A DNA stretch of 64,000 nt from Comamonadaceae bacterium. GTDB lineage: Bacteria > Pseudomonadota > Gammaproteobacteria > Burkholderiales > Burkholderiaceae_C. Made by a program: the position numbers and the translations under genes. The notes under the pieces were generated by a model that was not told the DNA's origin, did not search any database, and saw only the letters and a program-made list of their open reading frames with translations. The stretch lies in assembly GCA_947373245.1 (NCBI GenBank), contig CANBWY010000002.1, positions 1 to 64,000 of the forward strand, given 5' to 3'. Of this stretch, positions 30,626-39,070 are shown in pieces; the stretch's first letter is position 1; the number at the start of each line of letters is the position of its first letter.

Positions 30626-31864
30626 TTAGCTTGCTGGCAGTTCCACGACAAAACAGGCACCGCCGCCAGCGCGGTCTTCGCAGTGCACCTGCCCGCCATG
30701 GCGTTGCACGATAGAGCGCACCAGCGACAGGCCCAGTCCCACGCCCCCTTCGCGTTCGCTTGCGCCGGGCAAGCGATAGAAGGGCTCAAAGATGCGTTCG
30801 CGCAAATCCAGGGGCACACCGGGGCCGCGGTCACACACGGTTAAGCGAACCCACGGGCGGTTGCGCTCGGTCTGCGGAGCGAGTTGCACCTCAATGTCGG
30901 AGGTGCCGTAACGCCGCGCGTTTTCAAGCAAGTTGCGCAGCATGCGGCGCAGCAGTTTGGCCACGCCCGGCACCACAAAGCTTTGGGGGGTCAAGCCCAG
31001 ATCTAGGTGGGCATCGACACGTGCGCACTCTTCGCTGGCTAGACCTGTCAAGTCCACCGCTTCGACAGTGCCCAGATCGATCTCTTTGGCATCTAGGCGG
31101 CTGGCCAACAAAATTTCATCAATCAGTTGGTCGAGTTCACCCACGCTGCGTGAGATTTCTTCTTTCATGGCCGGTGAGGGCGAATTGCCCATCAATTCCA
31201 GCCCCATGCGAATGCGGGTGAGGGGTGAACGCAACTCGTGTGAGGCATTGGCCAGCAGAGATTTGTGCGAGGTGACCAACTGCTCGACTTGTTCTGCCGC
31301 ATGGTTGAAGCGTTGGGCCAAGAAGGTGACCTCGTCGTTGCCTTGTTCTGCCACGCGGGCCGACAGGTTGCCCGTGCCCCATTGCTCCACGCCTTTTTGT
31401 AAATTTTCCAAACGCCGTGTCAGGTGTCGGGCGATGGGGTAGGTGCCCAAGGCCACTGCCAACGCGACCAAGGCCAGCGTCCACGCAAACCCAAAGGGCG
31501 GGCGCGACCAAAAGGTGTGGGGCGGGCGAGGCAGATGGATGTGCATCAACTCGCCGTTGTTCATGCGCACCATGAATTCGGGGCCAGAGCCAAAGTGCCC
31601 GGGCGGATGTGACATATCGGGCTCTTGCAAAGGCGGGGCTTCCACGGGCAAACCATCCGGTGGACGCAGGCGCGCTTTACCTTCACCCACCAGTTCACCT
31701 GCTGCATTGCGCACCATGACTTCGCGCAGCGGGGGCTCGGCCGTCATGCGCAAGACCCAGCCTGTGAGTAAGGTCAACACGGCCACTGCGAACACCACCG
31801 CCAGCCAAATGCGCACATACAAAGGCAAGTGCCGGCCTCGACTGGGTGTGACGGTGGTTGGCAT
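30626..31864 (-). CDS. Sensor histidine kinase, HAMP type
   Basis: A 412-residue inner-membrane sensor. One transmembrane helix lies near residue 15-35, followed by a periplasmic domain of roughly 90 residues (His- and Pro-rich), a second helix at about 125-145, a HAMP domain (RHLTRRLENLQKGVEQW), the H-box ASHELRSPLTRIRMGLELM with the phospho-acceptor His, the N-box LLENARRYG, and the ATP-lid blocks DRGPGVP and GVGLGLSLVRSI. It is closest in layout to CpxA/BaeS/RstB kinases. It follows the response regulator gene by four bases and should phosphorylate that protein. Signal unknown. Confidence 0.92.
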   Translation of the reverse strand: MPTTVTPSRGRHLPLYVRIWLAVVFAVAVLTLLTGWVLRMTAEPPLREVMVRNAAGELVGEGKARLRPPDGLPVEAPPLQEPDMSHPPGHFGSGPEFMVRMNNGELMHIHLPRPPHTFWSRPPFGFAWTLALVALAVALGTYPIARHLTRRLENLQKGVEQWGTGNLSARVAEQGNDEVTFLAQRFNHAAEQVEQLVTSHKSLLANASHELRSPLTRIRMGLELMGNSPSPAMKEEISRSVGELDQLIDEILLASRLDAKEIDLGTVEAVDLTGLASEECARVDAHLDLGLTPQSFVVPGVAKLLRRMLRNLLENARRYGTSDIEVQLAPQTERNRPWVRLTVCDRGPGVPLDLRERIFEPFYRLPGASEREGGVGLGLSLVRSIVQRHGGQVHCEDRAGGGACFVVELPAS

Positions 31865-31868
31865 GGCT

Positions 31869-32576
31869 TCAGTCTTGTTGTTTGGCGAACACGTAGCCTA
31901 CACCGCGCACGGTCAAGATGCGTTTGGGGGCTTTGGCATCGTCTTCAATGGCGGCGCGAATGCGACCCATGTGCACGTCGATGGAACGGTCAAAGGCTTC
32001 GAGTTCTCGGCCGCGCACCGCCTCCATGATTTGGTCGCGTGACAGCACGCGGCCTGCGCGTTCGGCCAACACCCACAGCAGGTCGAATTGGTAGGCGGTC
32101 AGGTCGCACACGTGGCCGCGCACGCTGACGGTGCGAGCGTCTCGGTCTAGCTCTAGCGAGCCGAATTTGAGGGTTTGGTGCGTGTCCTCGGCTGCTACGC
32201 CAGGCGCGTGACGGCGGAGCACCGCGCGGATGCGGGCCAGCAATTCGCGGGGCTCAAAGGGTTTGGGCAGGTAGTCGTCTGCGCCGAGCTCTAGGCCGAC
32301 GATGCGGTCCATCGGATCGCCCTTGGCCGTGAGCATCAGCACGGGAGTTTGTGCCAAGGCGCCGGGCAAGGCGCGGATGCGGCGACACACTTCAAGGCCG
32401 TCGAGGTCGGGCAGCATCAGGTCGAGCAGCACCAACGCTGGCGCGGTGTCTTGCAGCGTCTTCAGACCGCTCAGCCCGTTGGCCGCGTGTTGTACGGTGA
32501 AACCAGAGAGTTCAAGGTACTCGCTCACCATGTTGGCGAGTCGGTGGTCGTCTTCGATCAGGAGCAAGGTATTCAT
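31869..32576 (-). CDS. OmpR-family response regulator
   Basis: A 235-residue regulator. The receiver domain has the acidic pocket IEDDH, phospho-acceptor Asp52 in LLDLMLPDLDG, and the conserved Lys in YLPKPF. The C-terminal winged-helix domain includes LTAYQFDLLWVLAERAGRVLSRDQI and ends with KRILTVRGVGYVF, typical of OmpR/PhoB. It is the first gene of a two-gene operon with the histidine kinase. Closest by architecture to CpxR/RstA. Targets cannot be inferred here. Confidence 0.93.
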   Translation of the reverse strand: MNTLLLIEDDHRLANMVSEYLELSGFTVQHAANGLSGLKTLQDTAPALVLLDLMLPDLDGLEVCRRIRALPGALAQTPVLMLTAKGDPMDRIVGLELGADDYLPKPFEPRELLARIRAVLRRHAPGVAAEDTHQTLKFGSLELDRDARTVSVRGHVCDLTAYQFDLLWVLAERAGRVLSRDQIMEAVRGRELEAFDRSIDVHMGRIRAAIEDDAKAPKRILTVRGVGYVFAKQQD

Positions 32577-32639
32577 GGTGAATTCATCATGCCTTGGGTT
32601 TTCTGAGCTTGACTGAAGGCCAGGTAAAGACTGGGTAAA

Positions 32640-34007
32640 TCAGCGCGATGCAGCCACTTCTTCGTGCGCCACCGGCAAGATGCGTGAGGCCAACCACACC
32701 AGCAGCAACACAGGCGCACCCAGCAGCGCGGTGCTGGTAAAAAAGGCTTCGTAGCCGTGGGCGTCCACATAGACGCCCGAGAAGCCAGCCAGCCATTTGG
32801 GCGCGAGCAACATCATGGAGCTAAATAGCGCGTACTGCGTGGCTGAGTAGTTCACATTCGTCAGGCTTGACAAATACGCAATGAAGGCCGCAGACGCAAT
32901 GCCGCTGGCCAAGTTGTCAGCCGAGATGACCCAAATCAAAGCGGTCAAGTCATGGCCGCGTGTGGCCAGCCAAGCAAACAACAAATTGGTAAGGGCGCTG
33001 AGTACCGCGCCCAACATGAGGATGCGCATCACGCCCAAACGCATTGACAGTACGCCGCCAATGAAAGCGCCCAGCAGCGTCATGATGACGCCAAACACTT
33101 TGGTGACGGCGGCCACTTCGTCTTTGGTGTAACCCATGTCCACATAAAACGGGTTGGCCATGATGCCCATCACCACATCGCTGATGCGGTACACCGCAAT
33201 CAAGCCGAGGATGAGCGCGGCTTGCCAGCGGTAGCGGCGGATGAACTCGGCAAAGGGCTCAATGAGTGCGCCTTGCAACCACTCTGCCGCGTTGCGTGCG
33301 GCAGGCATCTCGCGCTGCGCGGGCTCGGGCGAGAGCAGCACGGTCAACGCGCCCAGGCTCATGGACGCGGCCATCACGAGGTAAGCGGTTTGCCAAGCGG
33401 CGTGTTGGTAGTTGGTGTCGTCGGTGCCCGCGACGCGCGCGGCAATCCACAACACGCCTGCGCCAGCCCAAATCATGGCTAGGCGGTAGCCGGTTTGGTA
33501 GGTGGCGGCCAATGCGGCTTGGTGCCGGGCGTCGGCCGATTCAATGCGAAAGGCGTCCAGTGCAATGTCTTGCGTGGCCGAGCCAAACGCCACCACCAAG
33601 GCGCACCACACCACCGGAGCCAAGGCCACTTGTGGGTCGAGCAAGGCCATGCCCACCAAGCCGGCCATCACGGTGGCCTGTGCGAGCAACAGCCAACTGC
33701 GGCGACGGCCCAGCCAGCGCGTGAGCAGGGGCAAAGGCAGGCGGTCCACCAAGGGGGCCCACATCCACTTGAAACCGTAGGCCAGCCCCACCCAACTTAA
33801 AAAGCCAATCGTGCTGCGGTCAATGCCGGCCTCGCGCAAACGAAAACTCAAGGTGCCCAGCACCAGCAACAGGGGCAAGCCCGCAGAGAAACCCAGACAC
33901 AACATGCGCCAAGAAGCGGGTTCCAAGTACACATGAAACGCGGCCAGCCAAGCGAGTTTTTGAGTGTCTGGCGCGCGCGCGGGTTCAGGTCTTGTTGTAT
34001 CGTTCAT
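32640..34007 (-). CDS. ampG: AmpG-family muropeptide permease (MFS)
   Basis: A 455-residue inner-membrane transporter taking anhydro-muropeptides from periplasm to cytoplasm during cell-wall recycling. The AmpG-type signature appears as LGFSAGLPLLLVLGTLSFRLREAGIDRSTIGFLSWVGLAYGFKWMWAPLVDR, followed by the family motif AFGSATQDIALDAFRIE. About twelve to fourteen helices are visible. ATG 34007 is chosen; an upstream start at 34034 adds nine residues. It diverges from the M48 protease with 36 bases between starts. AmpG activity also feeds AmpR/AmpC beta-lactamase induction where present. Confidence 0.9.
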   Translation of the reverse strand: MNDTTRPEPARAPDTQKLAWLAAFHVYLEPASWRMLCLGFSAGLPLLLVLGTLSFRLREAGIDRSTIGFLSWVGLAYGFKWMWAPLVDRLPLPLLTRWLGRRRSWLLLAQATVMAGLVGMALLDPQVALAPVVWCALVVAFGSATQDIALDAFRIESADARHQAALAATYQTGYRLAMIWAGAGVLWIAARVAGTDDTNYQHAAWQTAYLVMAASMSLGALTVLLSPEPAQREMPAARNAAEWLQGALIEPFAEFIRRYRWQAALILGLIAVYRISDVVMGIMANPFYVDMGYTKDEVAAVTKVFGVIMTLLGAFIGGVLSMRLGVMRILMLGAVLSALTNLLFAWLATRGHDLTALIWVISADNLASGIASAAFIAYLSSLTNVNYSATQYALFSSMMLLAPKWLAGFSGVYVDAHGYEAFFTSTALLGAPVLLLVWLASRILPVAHEEVAASR

Positions 34008-34043
34008 GCCTGCTATTTTCACGCTTTCATTCAAAGGTCAGTC

Positions 34044-34871
34044 ATGCGCATCCCACGTGTTTTTCTTTACAGCTGTGTTGCGGTTGCCTGCGTGCTCGGC
34101 AGCGGCGCGCTGGTGGCCCGCGATGGCGTGGAGGTGAACAAAGAAGCCTCGGTGTTCGCCAACCTCGTGCCTGCGGCTGAAGTCGAACAATCGGCCCTCA
34201 AGCAATACGGCGACATGATGAAAGAAGCCGCCAGCAAAAATGCCTTAGGGCCAGACAACAACCCGCAAGTCATTCGCCTGCGCCGCATTGCCAAAGACCT
34301 GATTCCGCACAGCTATGACTGGAATCCACGCGCGCGGGAGTGGACATGGGAGGTCAACCTCGTGGGTTCCAACCAAATCAACGCGTTTTGCATGCCCGGT
34401 GGCAAGATTGCGTTTTACAGCGGCATCTTGACCCAGCTGCAACTCACCGACGACGAAGTGGCGATGGTGATGGGCCACGAAATTGCCCACGCCTTGCGCG
34501 AGCATGCACGCGAGCGCATGGGCAAAGCCACCGCCACCAATGGCCTTGCCACCATTGGCAGCACCGTCGCTTCCGTGTTCTTTGGCGTCAGTCCGCAACT
34601 CACCGACATCGTGGCCAAGCAAGGCGCGAACTTGATCAACCTCAAGTTCAGCCGCGACGACGAAACCGAGGCCGATTTGGTGGGCATGGAAATCGCCGCC
34701 CGCGCGGGCTTTGACCCACGCGCGGGTGTGAGTTTGTGGCAAAAAATGAGCGCGGCTAACAAAGGTGCGCCGCCGCAGTGGCTCAGCACCCACCCTTCAG
34801 GCAACACGCGCATTGAAGAAATTCAGGCCAACTTGCCCAAGGTGATGCCGCTGTACGAGCGCACCAAATAA
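34044..34871 (+). CDS. M48-family metalloprotease, secreted/periplasmic (BepA/LoiP-like)
   Basis: A 275-residue zinc protease. The N-terminus is a signal peptide (MRIPRVFLYSCVAVACVLGSGALVA). The active site is VMGHEIAHALREHARERM, giving HExxH, with the third ligand in DETEADLVGMEIAARAGFDP. NAFCMPGGKIAFYSGIL is the conserved edge strand. Homologues act in outer-membrane protein quality control. The long open frame upstream of 34044 lacks a better start and would hide the signal peptide. Confidence 0.92.
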   Translation: MRIPRVFLYSCVAVACVLGSGALVARDGVEVNKEASVFANLVPAAEVEQSALKQYGDMMKEAASKNALGPDNNPQVIRLRRIAKDLIPHSYDWNPRAREWTWEVNLVGSNQINAFCMPGGKIAFYSGILTQLQLTDDEVAMVMGHEIAHALREHARERMGKATATNGLATIGSTVASVFFGVSPQLTDIVAKQGANLINLKFSRDDETEADLVGMEIAARAGFDPRAGVSLWQKMSAANKGAPPQWLSTHPSGNTRIEEIQANLPKVMPLYERTK

Positions 34872-34884
34872 ACGGGTGCGCGGC

Positions 34885-35523
34885 TCAGGTCCCGCCCACG
34901 TAAGGGTTGGTGCGACGCTCACGGCCAAAGGTGCTCTCAGGCCCATGGCCGGGAATGAACACCGTGTCGTCGCCCATGGGCCACAAACGCTGGGTGATGC
35001 TGTTGATCAAATCCTCGTGGTTGCCACGCGGAAAATCGGTTCGCCCAATGCTGCCTGCAAACAGCACATCACCCACAAACGCACGCTTGATCTCGGGTGA
35101 GTAAAACACCACGTGGCCGGGCGTGTGGCCGGGGCAATGGCGCACTTGCAAGGTGTGCGCACCCAAGGTCACGCTGTCGCCATCGTGCAACCAACGCGTG
35201 GGTTTGAAGGGCCGTGAGGGGGGGAAGTGGTAGCTGGCCGCTGCTTGCGGCAAGCCATCAATCCAAAACTGGTCGTCTTCGTGTGGACCGATGATGGGGA
35301 GGTTGAGCTTCTCCGCCAAGTCGGCGGTGCCGCCCGCGTGATCCACGTGCGCGTGGGTGATCCAAATTTGTTCTAGGGTGACGCCCAGTTGTTTGCAGGC
35401 ATTTTCGAGCAGGGGCAAGTCGCCACCGGGGTCGATGATGGCCGCTTGCATGGTCTCATCGCACCAGACGATGGAGCAGTTTTGTTGGAACGGCGTGACG
35501 GGAACGGTTTCGTAATGAAGCAT
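34885..35523 (-). CDS. MBL-fold metallo-hydrolase (YcbL/GloB-like)
   Basis: A 212-residue metallo-beta-lactamase-fold hydrolase of the YcbL type, related to glyoxalase II. Metal ligands are seen in THAHVDHAGG, then RHCPGHTPGHVVFY, DVLFAGSIGRTDFPRGN and IPGHGPESTF. ATG 35523 (MLHYETVPVTPFQQNCSIV) fits the family N-terminus; the frame continues to 35598 but those residues are atypical. This is the last recognisable core gene before the accessory island. The first of three 20-bp repeats begins 22 bases upstream of its start, so an insertion may have replaced its native promoter. Confidence 0.88.
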   Translation of the reverse strand: MLHYETVPVTPFQQNCSIVWCDETMQAAIIDPGGDLPLLENACKQLGVTLEQIWITHAHVDHAGGTADLAEKLNLPIIGPHEDDQFWIDGLPQAAASYHFPPSRPFKPTRWLHDGDSVTLGAHTLQVRHCPGHTPGHVVFYSPEIKRAFVGDVLFAGSIGRTDFPRGNHEDLINSITQRLWPMGDDTVFIPGHGPESTFGRERRTNPYVGGT

Positions 35524-35544
35524 CCGGAAATGGTGGTAGTTGAT

Positions 35545-35707
35545 AACAATGTTTAGAACTTGAGGGCAATGTTTCGAACTCGTCCGCTTGAAACTCAAAG
35601 CATAGATGTGAAAGTTTTGAATTGCGTTGATTTATATGAAGAATTTTGACAGACGTGGAACAGTTTTTAACGCATGCGAATCTTAATAACAATGTTTCGA
35701 ATTCGTG
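35545..35707. repeat. Three 20-bp direct repeats, candidate TnsB-binding sites at the left end of a Tn7-like element
   Basis: Copies lie at 35545-35564, 35565-35584 (immediately adjacent) and 35688-35707. The shared core is CAATGTTT followed by A or C, then GAA and C or T, then T. The local sequence is AT-rich and separates the MBL-fold gene from the island. Two tandem sites plus one at a distance resembles the left ends of Tn7-like transposons. A diagnostic terminal TGT and a target duplication were not found, so the assignment remains tentative. Binding by a regulator of the MBL gene is an alternative. Confidence 0.5.
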
Positions 35708-36155
35708 TTGAATGGTTTTAACAAGAAGAGTTCAACAAGTTTTGTGAAAATTGAGGGCTTTCAGCGTCCAGTTAGCAGCGGTTGCGGTCTTCCAGGGAAA
35801 GTTGCCCGATTCACGGTCGGTGACACGAAGCCGTCATCGGCTCGCAGGTCGCTGTGCCAGCAGTGATGCCTGCTGTCGTGGGTGAAGCAGAAGGCCAAGC
35901 GGTCTGGCTGCAGCTCACTGCGTCATCCCGCCGCCGGTGTCTGCTATTCGACGGGGCGAACTGCGGATATCGACCCGGAGCGGCCTGTCAGCCGACTCCG
36001 ACAACTCGGCGGAAAGCTGTCGCTCAGCGGTAGGGCGGGTTAGCCACAGGCGTACCCTGCCGCGTAGGCGGTACCGTCCTAGCGGCTCACTGTTGGGCTC
36101 CCAAGATGTGGGTTACGCGGGCAGCGAACCCACAGTATTTGACTGGTTGCCCCAT
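35708..36155. other. Intergenic stretch without recognisable gene
   Basis: Nothing with coding character is visible. TGTTGAA (35707-35713) is echoed by an inverted TTCAACA near 35732-35739. From about 35,760 the base composition jumps to GC-rich and resembles the flanks of the PARIS genes, so a composition junction lies near 35,750. It is downstream of ariB and may hold its transcript end, but no terminator hairpin stands out. Confidence 0.4.
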
Positions 36156-37073
36156 CTAGACCGCAACGAAACGCTGCAAAAAGTCATTTAACTCGCGAGG
36201 CGGTCTTGAGCGGCACGCCATCATGTCGAGGGTGAAATTATTGGTTGGCAAGAGGGCGCTTGTTGTTTTACCGAATAGTCGGGATTGCTCGCTGCGCCTG
36301 TCGCTGGCCAGTAAATTCAACCAGCGCAGGAAGAACCAAAAAGCGAATTTCCCTCGGTAATTCATCTGAGGAATCAAACTATCGAAATCTGGTTTGTGAT
36401 GCTCAATCTCAACTGCGCTTGGCTCTCGCTCTAATACGACAGCGTCACCTGCAGCGGTGTCACTGGCTGCGACTTCCAGGAGTGACACCACAGCGATTTC
36501 AGAAAGCTTGCTGGGCAAAGCCCCAACTTGGCGAATTTTTGCCCGCCTAGCCAGATATATGCGCCAGTTCAAGCTCTTCGTCACCTCAAGGAACTGCGAA
36601 TATATATCTGAAAAGGCCTCTCTTACATTCGCTCGGCACTGTGGCTCGCCGTGGCAGTGCAATTCGACCCTAAGAACGTCGTCAAGGACACTATTGCATA
36701 CCAAATAATTCTCAATCGAATATGCGGGTGTCACAAATACTTCAGGGCCAGGTTCCCTGCCTTTCAATCCATCGAAGTCGTTATCGAGCAGGAAATACAC
36801 ATCTTTGGCTAGATCTGTCTGATCCCGTCGCAACGCGTCCAGTAATTTCAGCGCATCATCTTTGGTGCCGCATATGTGCATTTCGTATTGAAGATCCGGT
36901 GCAATACTGCGAATCCAGTGGAAATAGACCCGCTTATCGTCAACCCCCTCCACCGAAAAAATTAGACCCTCCGGATATTTGGCTCGAAATTCGGCAAGCT
37001 TGATCTTCTGGCGCGCGGGGCTATCGCGATTCGAAAGGAAGTATTGCACATAGGGGTCTTCAATCTCATTCAT
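36156..37073 (-). CDS. ariB: PARIS system effector AriB, DUF4435 Toprim nuclease
   Basis: A 305-residue DUF4435 protein. The Toprim-like site is visible as a conserved Glu42 in FSVEGVDDKRVY and an acidic cluster Asp97/Asp99/Asp101 in LLDNDFDG; TPAYSIENYLVCN further on is also typical of DUF4435. In the described PARIS system AriB is held by the AriA ATPase and released when a phage anti-restriction protein such as Ocr is sensed; it then cleaves tRNA and aborts infection. Its ATG overlaps the last eight bases of ariA, so the two are translationally coupled. The family call is firm; activity is inferred. Confidence 0.87.
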   Translation of the reverse strand: MNEIEDPYVQYFLSNRDSPARQKIKLAEFRAKYPEGLIFSVEGVDDKRVYFHWIRSIAPDLQYEMHICGTKDDALKLLDALRRDQTDLAKDVYFLLDNDFDGLKGREPGPEVFVTPAYSIENYLVCNSVLDDVLRVELHCHGEPQCRANVREAFSDIYSQFLEVTKSLNWRIYLARRAKIRQVGALPSKLSEIAVVSLLEVAASDTAAGDAVVLEREPSAVEIEHHKPDFDSLIPQMNYRGKFAFWFFLRWLNLLASDRRSEQSRLFGKTTSALLPTNNFTLDMMACRSRPPRELNDFLQRFVAV

Positions 37074-38607
37074 TCACAGGCCCTTCGTCTTCTTCAGGAA
37101 ATAGCGAGGGATTGACGGGCCCCGTGATCCTCATCTTCAAAGTAGTAGCAAAAGGCTCGAGTTCGTTTTCAAACACGAAAGGAGAATGCGTGATCGCGAT
37201 TAATTGCTCGCATGAAGGCGCGCCGAGGATGTCAGGAAGAATTTTCTTTTGCCAATCAATCGACAAGGAAAGTTCCGGCTCGTCAATAAGAACAATCTTC
37301 CGCGTCGGTGGGTACAAGTACAACCGAGCAAACAAGGAAATCATCTGCTTTTCACCGGACGAAAGTGAGTCGAGTGGAACCTTTCGGCTTAGTGCTTTGC
37401 TAGTTACTGTGACACGCAGATTCCGCCTGTCGAAGGTCAACTCTTTTGCATCCTGCGCTTGACCAATTCGGGCAAGCAGTTCGTCAGGCAAAGATAAATA
37501 TCTATTGCAGTTCCCAATGAATTCCTCTACAACACTTTCAACATCGCGAGTCTTCTCAATGACCGAGTTTAGTTTGCCAAGAAAGTAGGTTAAGAACTTC
37601 TCTGACTCCGCCGGAATTGATCCCGAATAAATAGCATCGATGTTTGGAATTAGGTTTTGGTAGGGTCCAAAACGCCGTCCTTCCATTTCTTCAATACGTG
37701 AAAAGAAGAGATGCAAGTCTTCACGCGACGGCCGAGCATCTAGACTCGGGATTTCTCGTTCGAACGCGCCAGTTATCAAGTCATTGACAATGTTCGCACT
37801 GATTTGCCCATAGCCTCGATTCGATTCAAAAACCATCTGTCGGTGCAAACCTGCAAGACGCTCGGAGATGTCAGCCAATCCAAACTGGATCTCCCCAGAA
37901 TGCAAGCCTTGCCGGGTCAAACCGAGGCGAGCACGCACACTCTGACGCTTCCTATAGCCTGGCCTGGCCTCAGGGTCCTCTGGTAGCGATATTTCGATGC
38001 GCCGATAAGTTGGCAAATAGACCACCTCATAGTCGGCAAGCGTCAGCTTTAGGATGTCCCTAATCCGATCTATGTTTGGGAGCCGCCCACTGAGGGACTG
38101 AGTCAAATGATCGCAAATGTTTTTAACAGCCGCATGCCGATATCCAGACTTGGCATATATTGTTTGGTAAACAGAGTTCTCTCGGATCTCGTCTTGATCA
38201 ACGCTGGAATAATCATTCAAAAGGAAATCTTGAAGGACAGTAGGAGCAAGTTCCCAAGACTTCGCAAAACCAATCAAATTGCTTTCCGACGGAATCGAAG
38301 AGAAATCATCAATTTCTTGCTTCGTAACCGTGAGTTCCTCTGACACCCCACGCAAGCGGCAGGTTATGGATTCAAAGTTGAGGCCGGCTAGACGCGTGAA
38401 TTGCCCTTTGAGGAATGCATCTAACGCCCCTAGGAACGTGGTCTTGCCAGAGCCATTCGGTGCTATTAAGACACTGCCTGAGAACCTCGTGTTGAGGCTG
38501 AGAGATCGGTAGCCGTGAAGGCCTTCAATCGCGAAGCTTTCGATGAGTGGCTTCGTCAGCGCAGTGATAGAGGCTGCCGTAGGCGTCTCTTCTTGATCTT
38601 TTGTCAT
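37066..38607 (-). CDS. ariA: PARIS system sensor ATPase AriA
   Basis: A 513-residue ABC/SMC-type AAA ATPase. Walker A is APNGSGKTT (Lys55), the ABC signature is LSSGEKQMISLFARLYL, Walker B is KIVLIDEPELSLSIDWQ, and the H-loop is THSPF. The middle region is helical and lacks a nuclease domain, unlike OLD proteins. The immediate DUF4435 partner defines it as AriA of PARIS, which forms a homohexameric scaffold trapping AriB until a phage trigger protein arrives. It begins at ATG 38607 after TCCTCC-complement GGAGGA, a strong ribosome-binding site. Composition differs from both the core genome and the tns genes. Confidence 0.88.
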   Translation of the reverse strand: MTKDQEETPTAASITALTKPLIESFAIEGLHGYRSLSLNTRFSGSVLIAPNGSGKTTFLGALDAFLKGQFTRLAGLNFESITCRLRGVSEELTVTKQEIDDFSSIPSESNLIGFAKSWELAPTVLQDFLLNDYSSVDQDEIRENSVYQTIYAKSGYRHAAVKNICDHLTQSLSGRLPNIDRIRDILKLTLADYEVVYLPTYRRIEISLPEDPEARPGYRKRQSVRARLGLTRQGLHSGEIQFGLADISERLAGLHRQMVFESNRGYGQISANIVNDLITGAFEREIPSLDARPSREDLHLFFSRIEEMEGRRFGPYQNLIPNIDAIYSGSIPAESEKFLTYFLGKLNSVIEKTRDVESVVEEFIGNCNRYLSLPDELLARIGQAQDAKELTFDRRNLRVTVTSKALSRKVPLDSLSSGEKQMISLFARLYLYPPTRKIVLIDEPELSLSIDWQKKILPDILGAPSCEQLIAITHSPFVFENELEPFATTLKMRITGPVNPSLFPEEDEGPVNE

Positions 38608-39070
38608 TTGTCCTCCTTCACAGACTCACAGTTATAGGGGGCTTCGTCCGAGGGACGACTAGGGCGATACTCGCATGCGGTTGCCGCTCACGCAGTCTAG
38701 AGACTTTCTAGTTCAAGCTTGCTCAATCATCCTCGATGATAGTTGCTGGCGGCCTAGACGATTCAGCGGCTGCTGCACTTGCATGCGGTCGTCCGACGCC
38801 TGAGTTCAGCAGAGGGCTAAGCCGTCCGCTGCGTGTCGCGTATCCGTCATCCTGAGTGGTCATCACAGCAGTAGCGCTGCTGGCCGAGCCGATGTCGGCA
38901 TGCGTCGCCGATGCCCTTCGCAGCGCGCCGATTTGGGTTTGAACCGAGGATCACGGCCCGATGGCGGTGGTAAGCTCGTCTTCAAGCCATAGAATTGGAA
39001 CAGCGAGGTTCCGCGCATGCGGAGGTTCGCTCTACGGGGCGGTCACGCAGCGATCAGGAGTTCGAACGGC
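38608..39070. other. Divergent intergenic region between PARIS and the HEAT/nuclease operon
   Basis: About 460 bases without a convincing gene. It must hold the promoters for ariA (leftward) and for the operon starting at 39071 (rightward). AGGAG at 39056-39060 is the ribosome-binding site that decides the ATG at 39071 rather than the in-frame ATG at 39017. I see no clear sigma-70 boxes and no terminator. Confidence 0.4.

Noticed and set aside
36156-38607. OLD-type or Gabija-type nuclease-ATPase pair
   Set aside because: The ATPase has no fused Toprim domain and the partner is DUF4435, not a UvrD-like helicase. The combination fits PARIS better.
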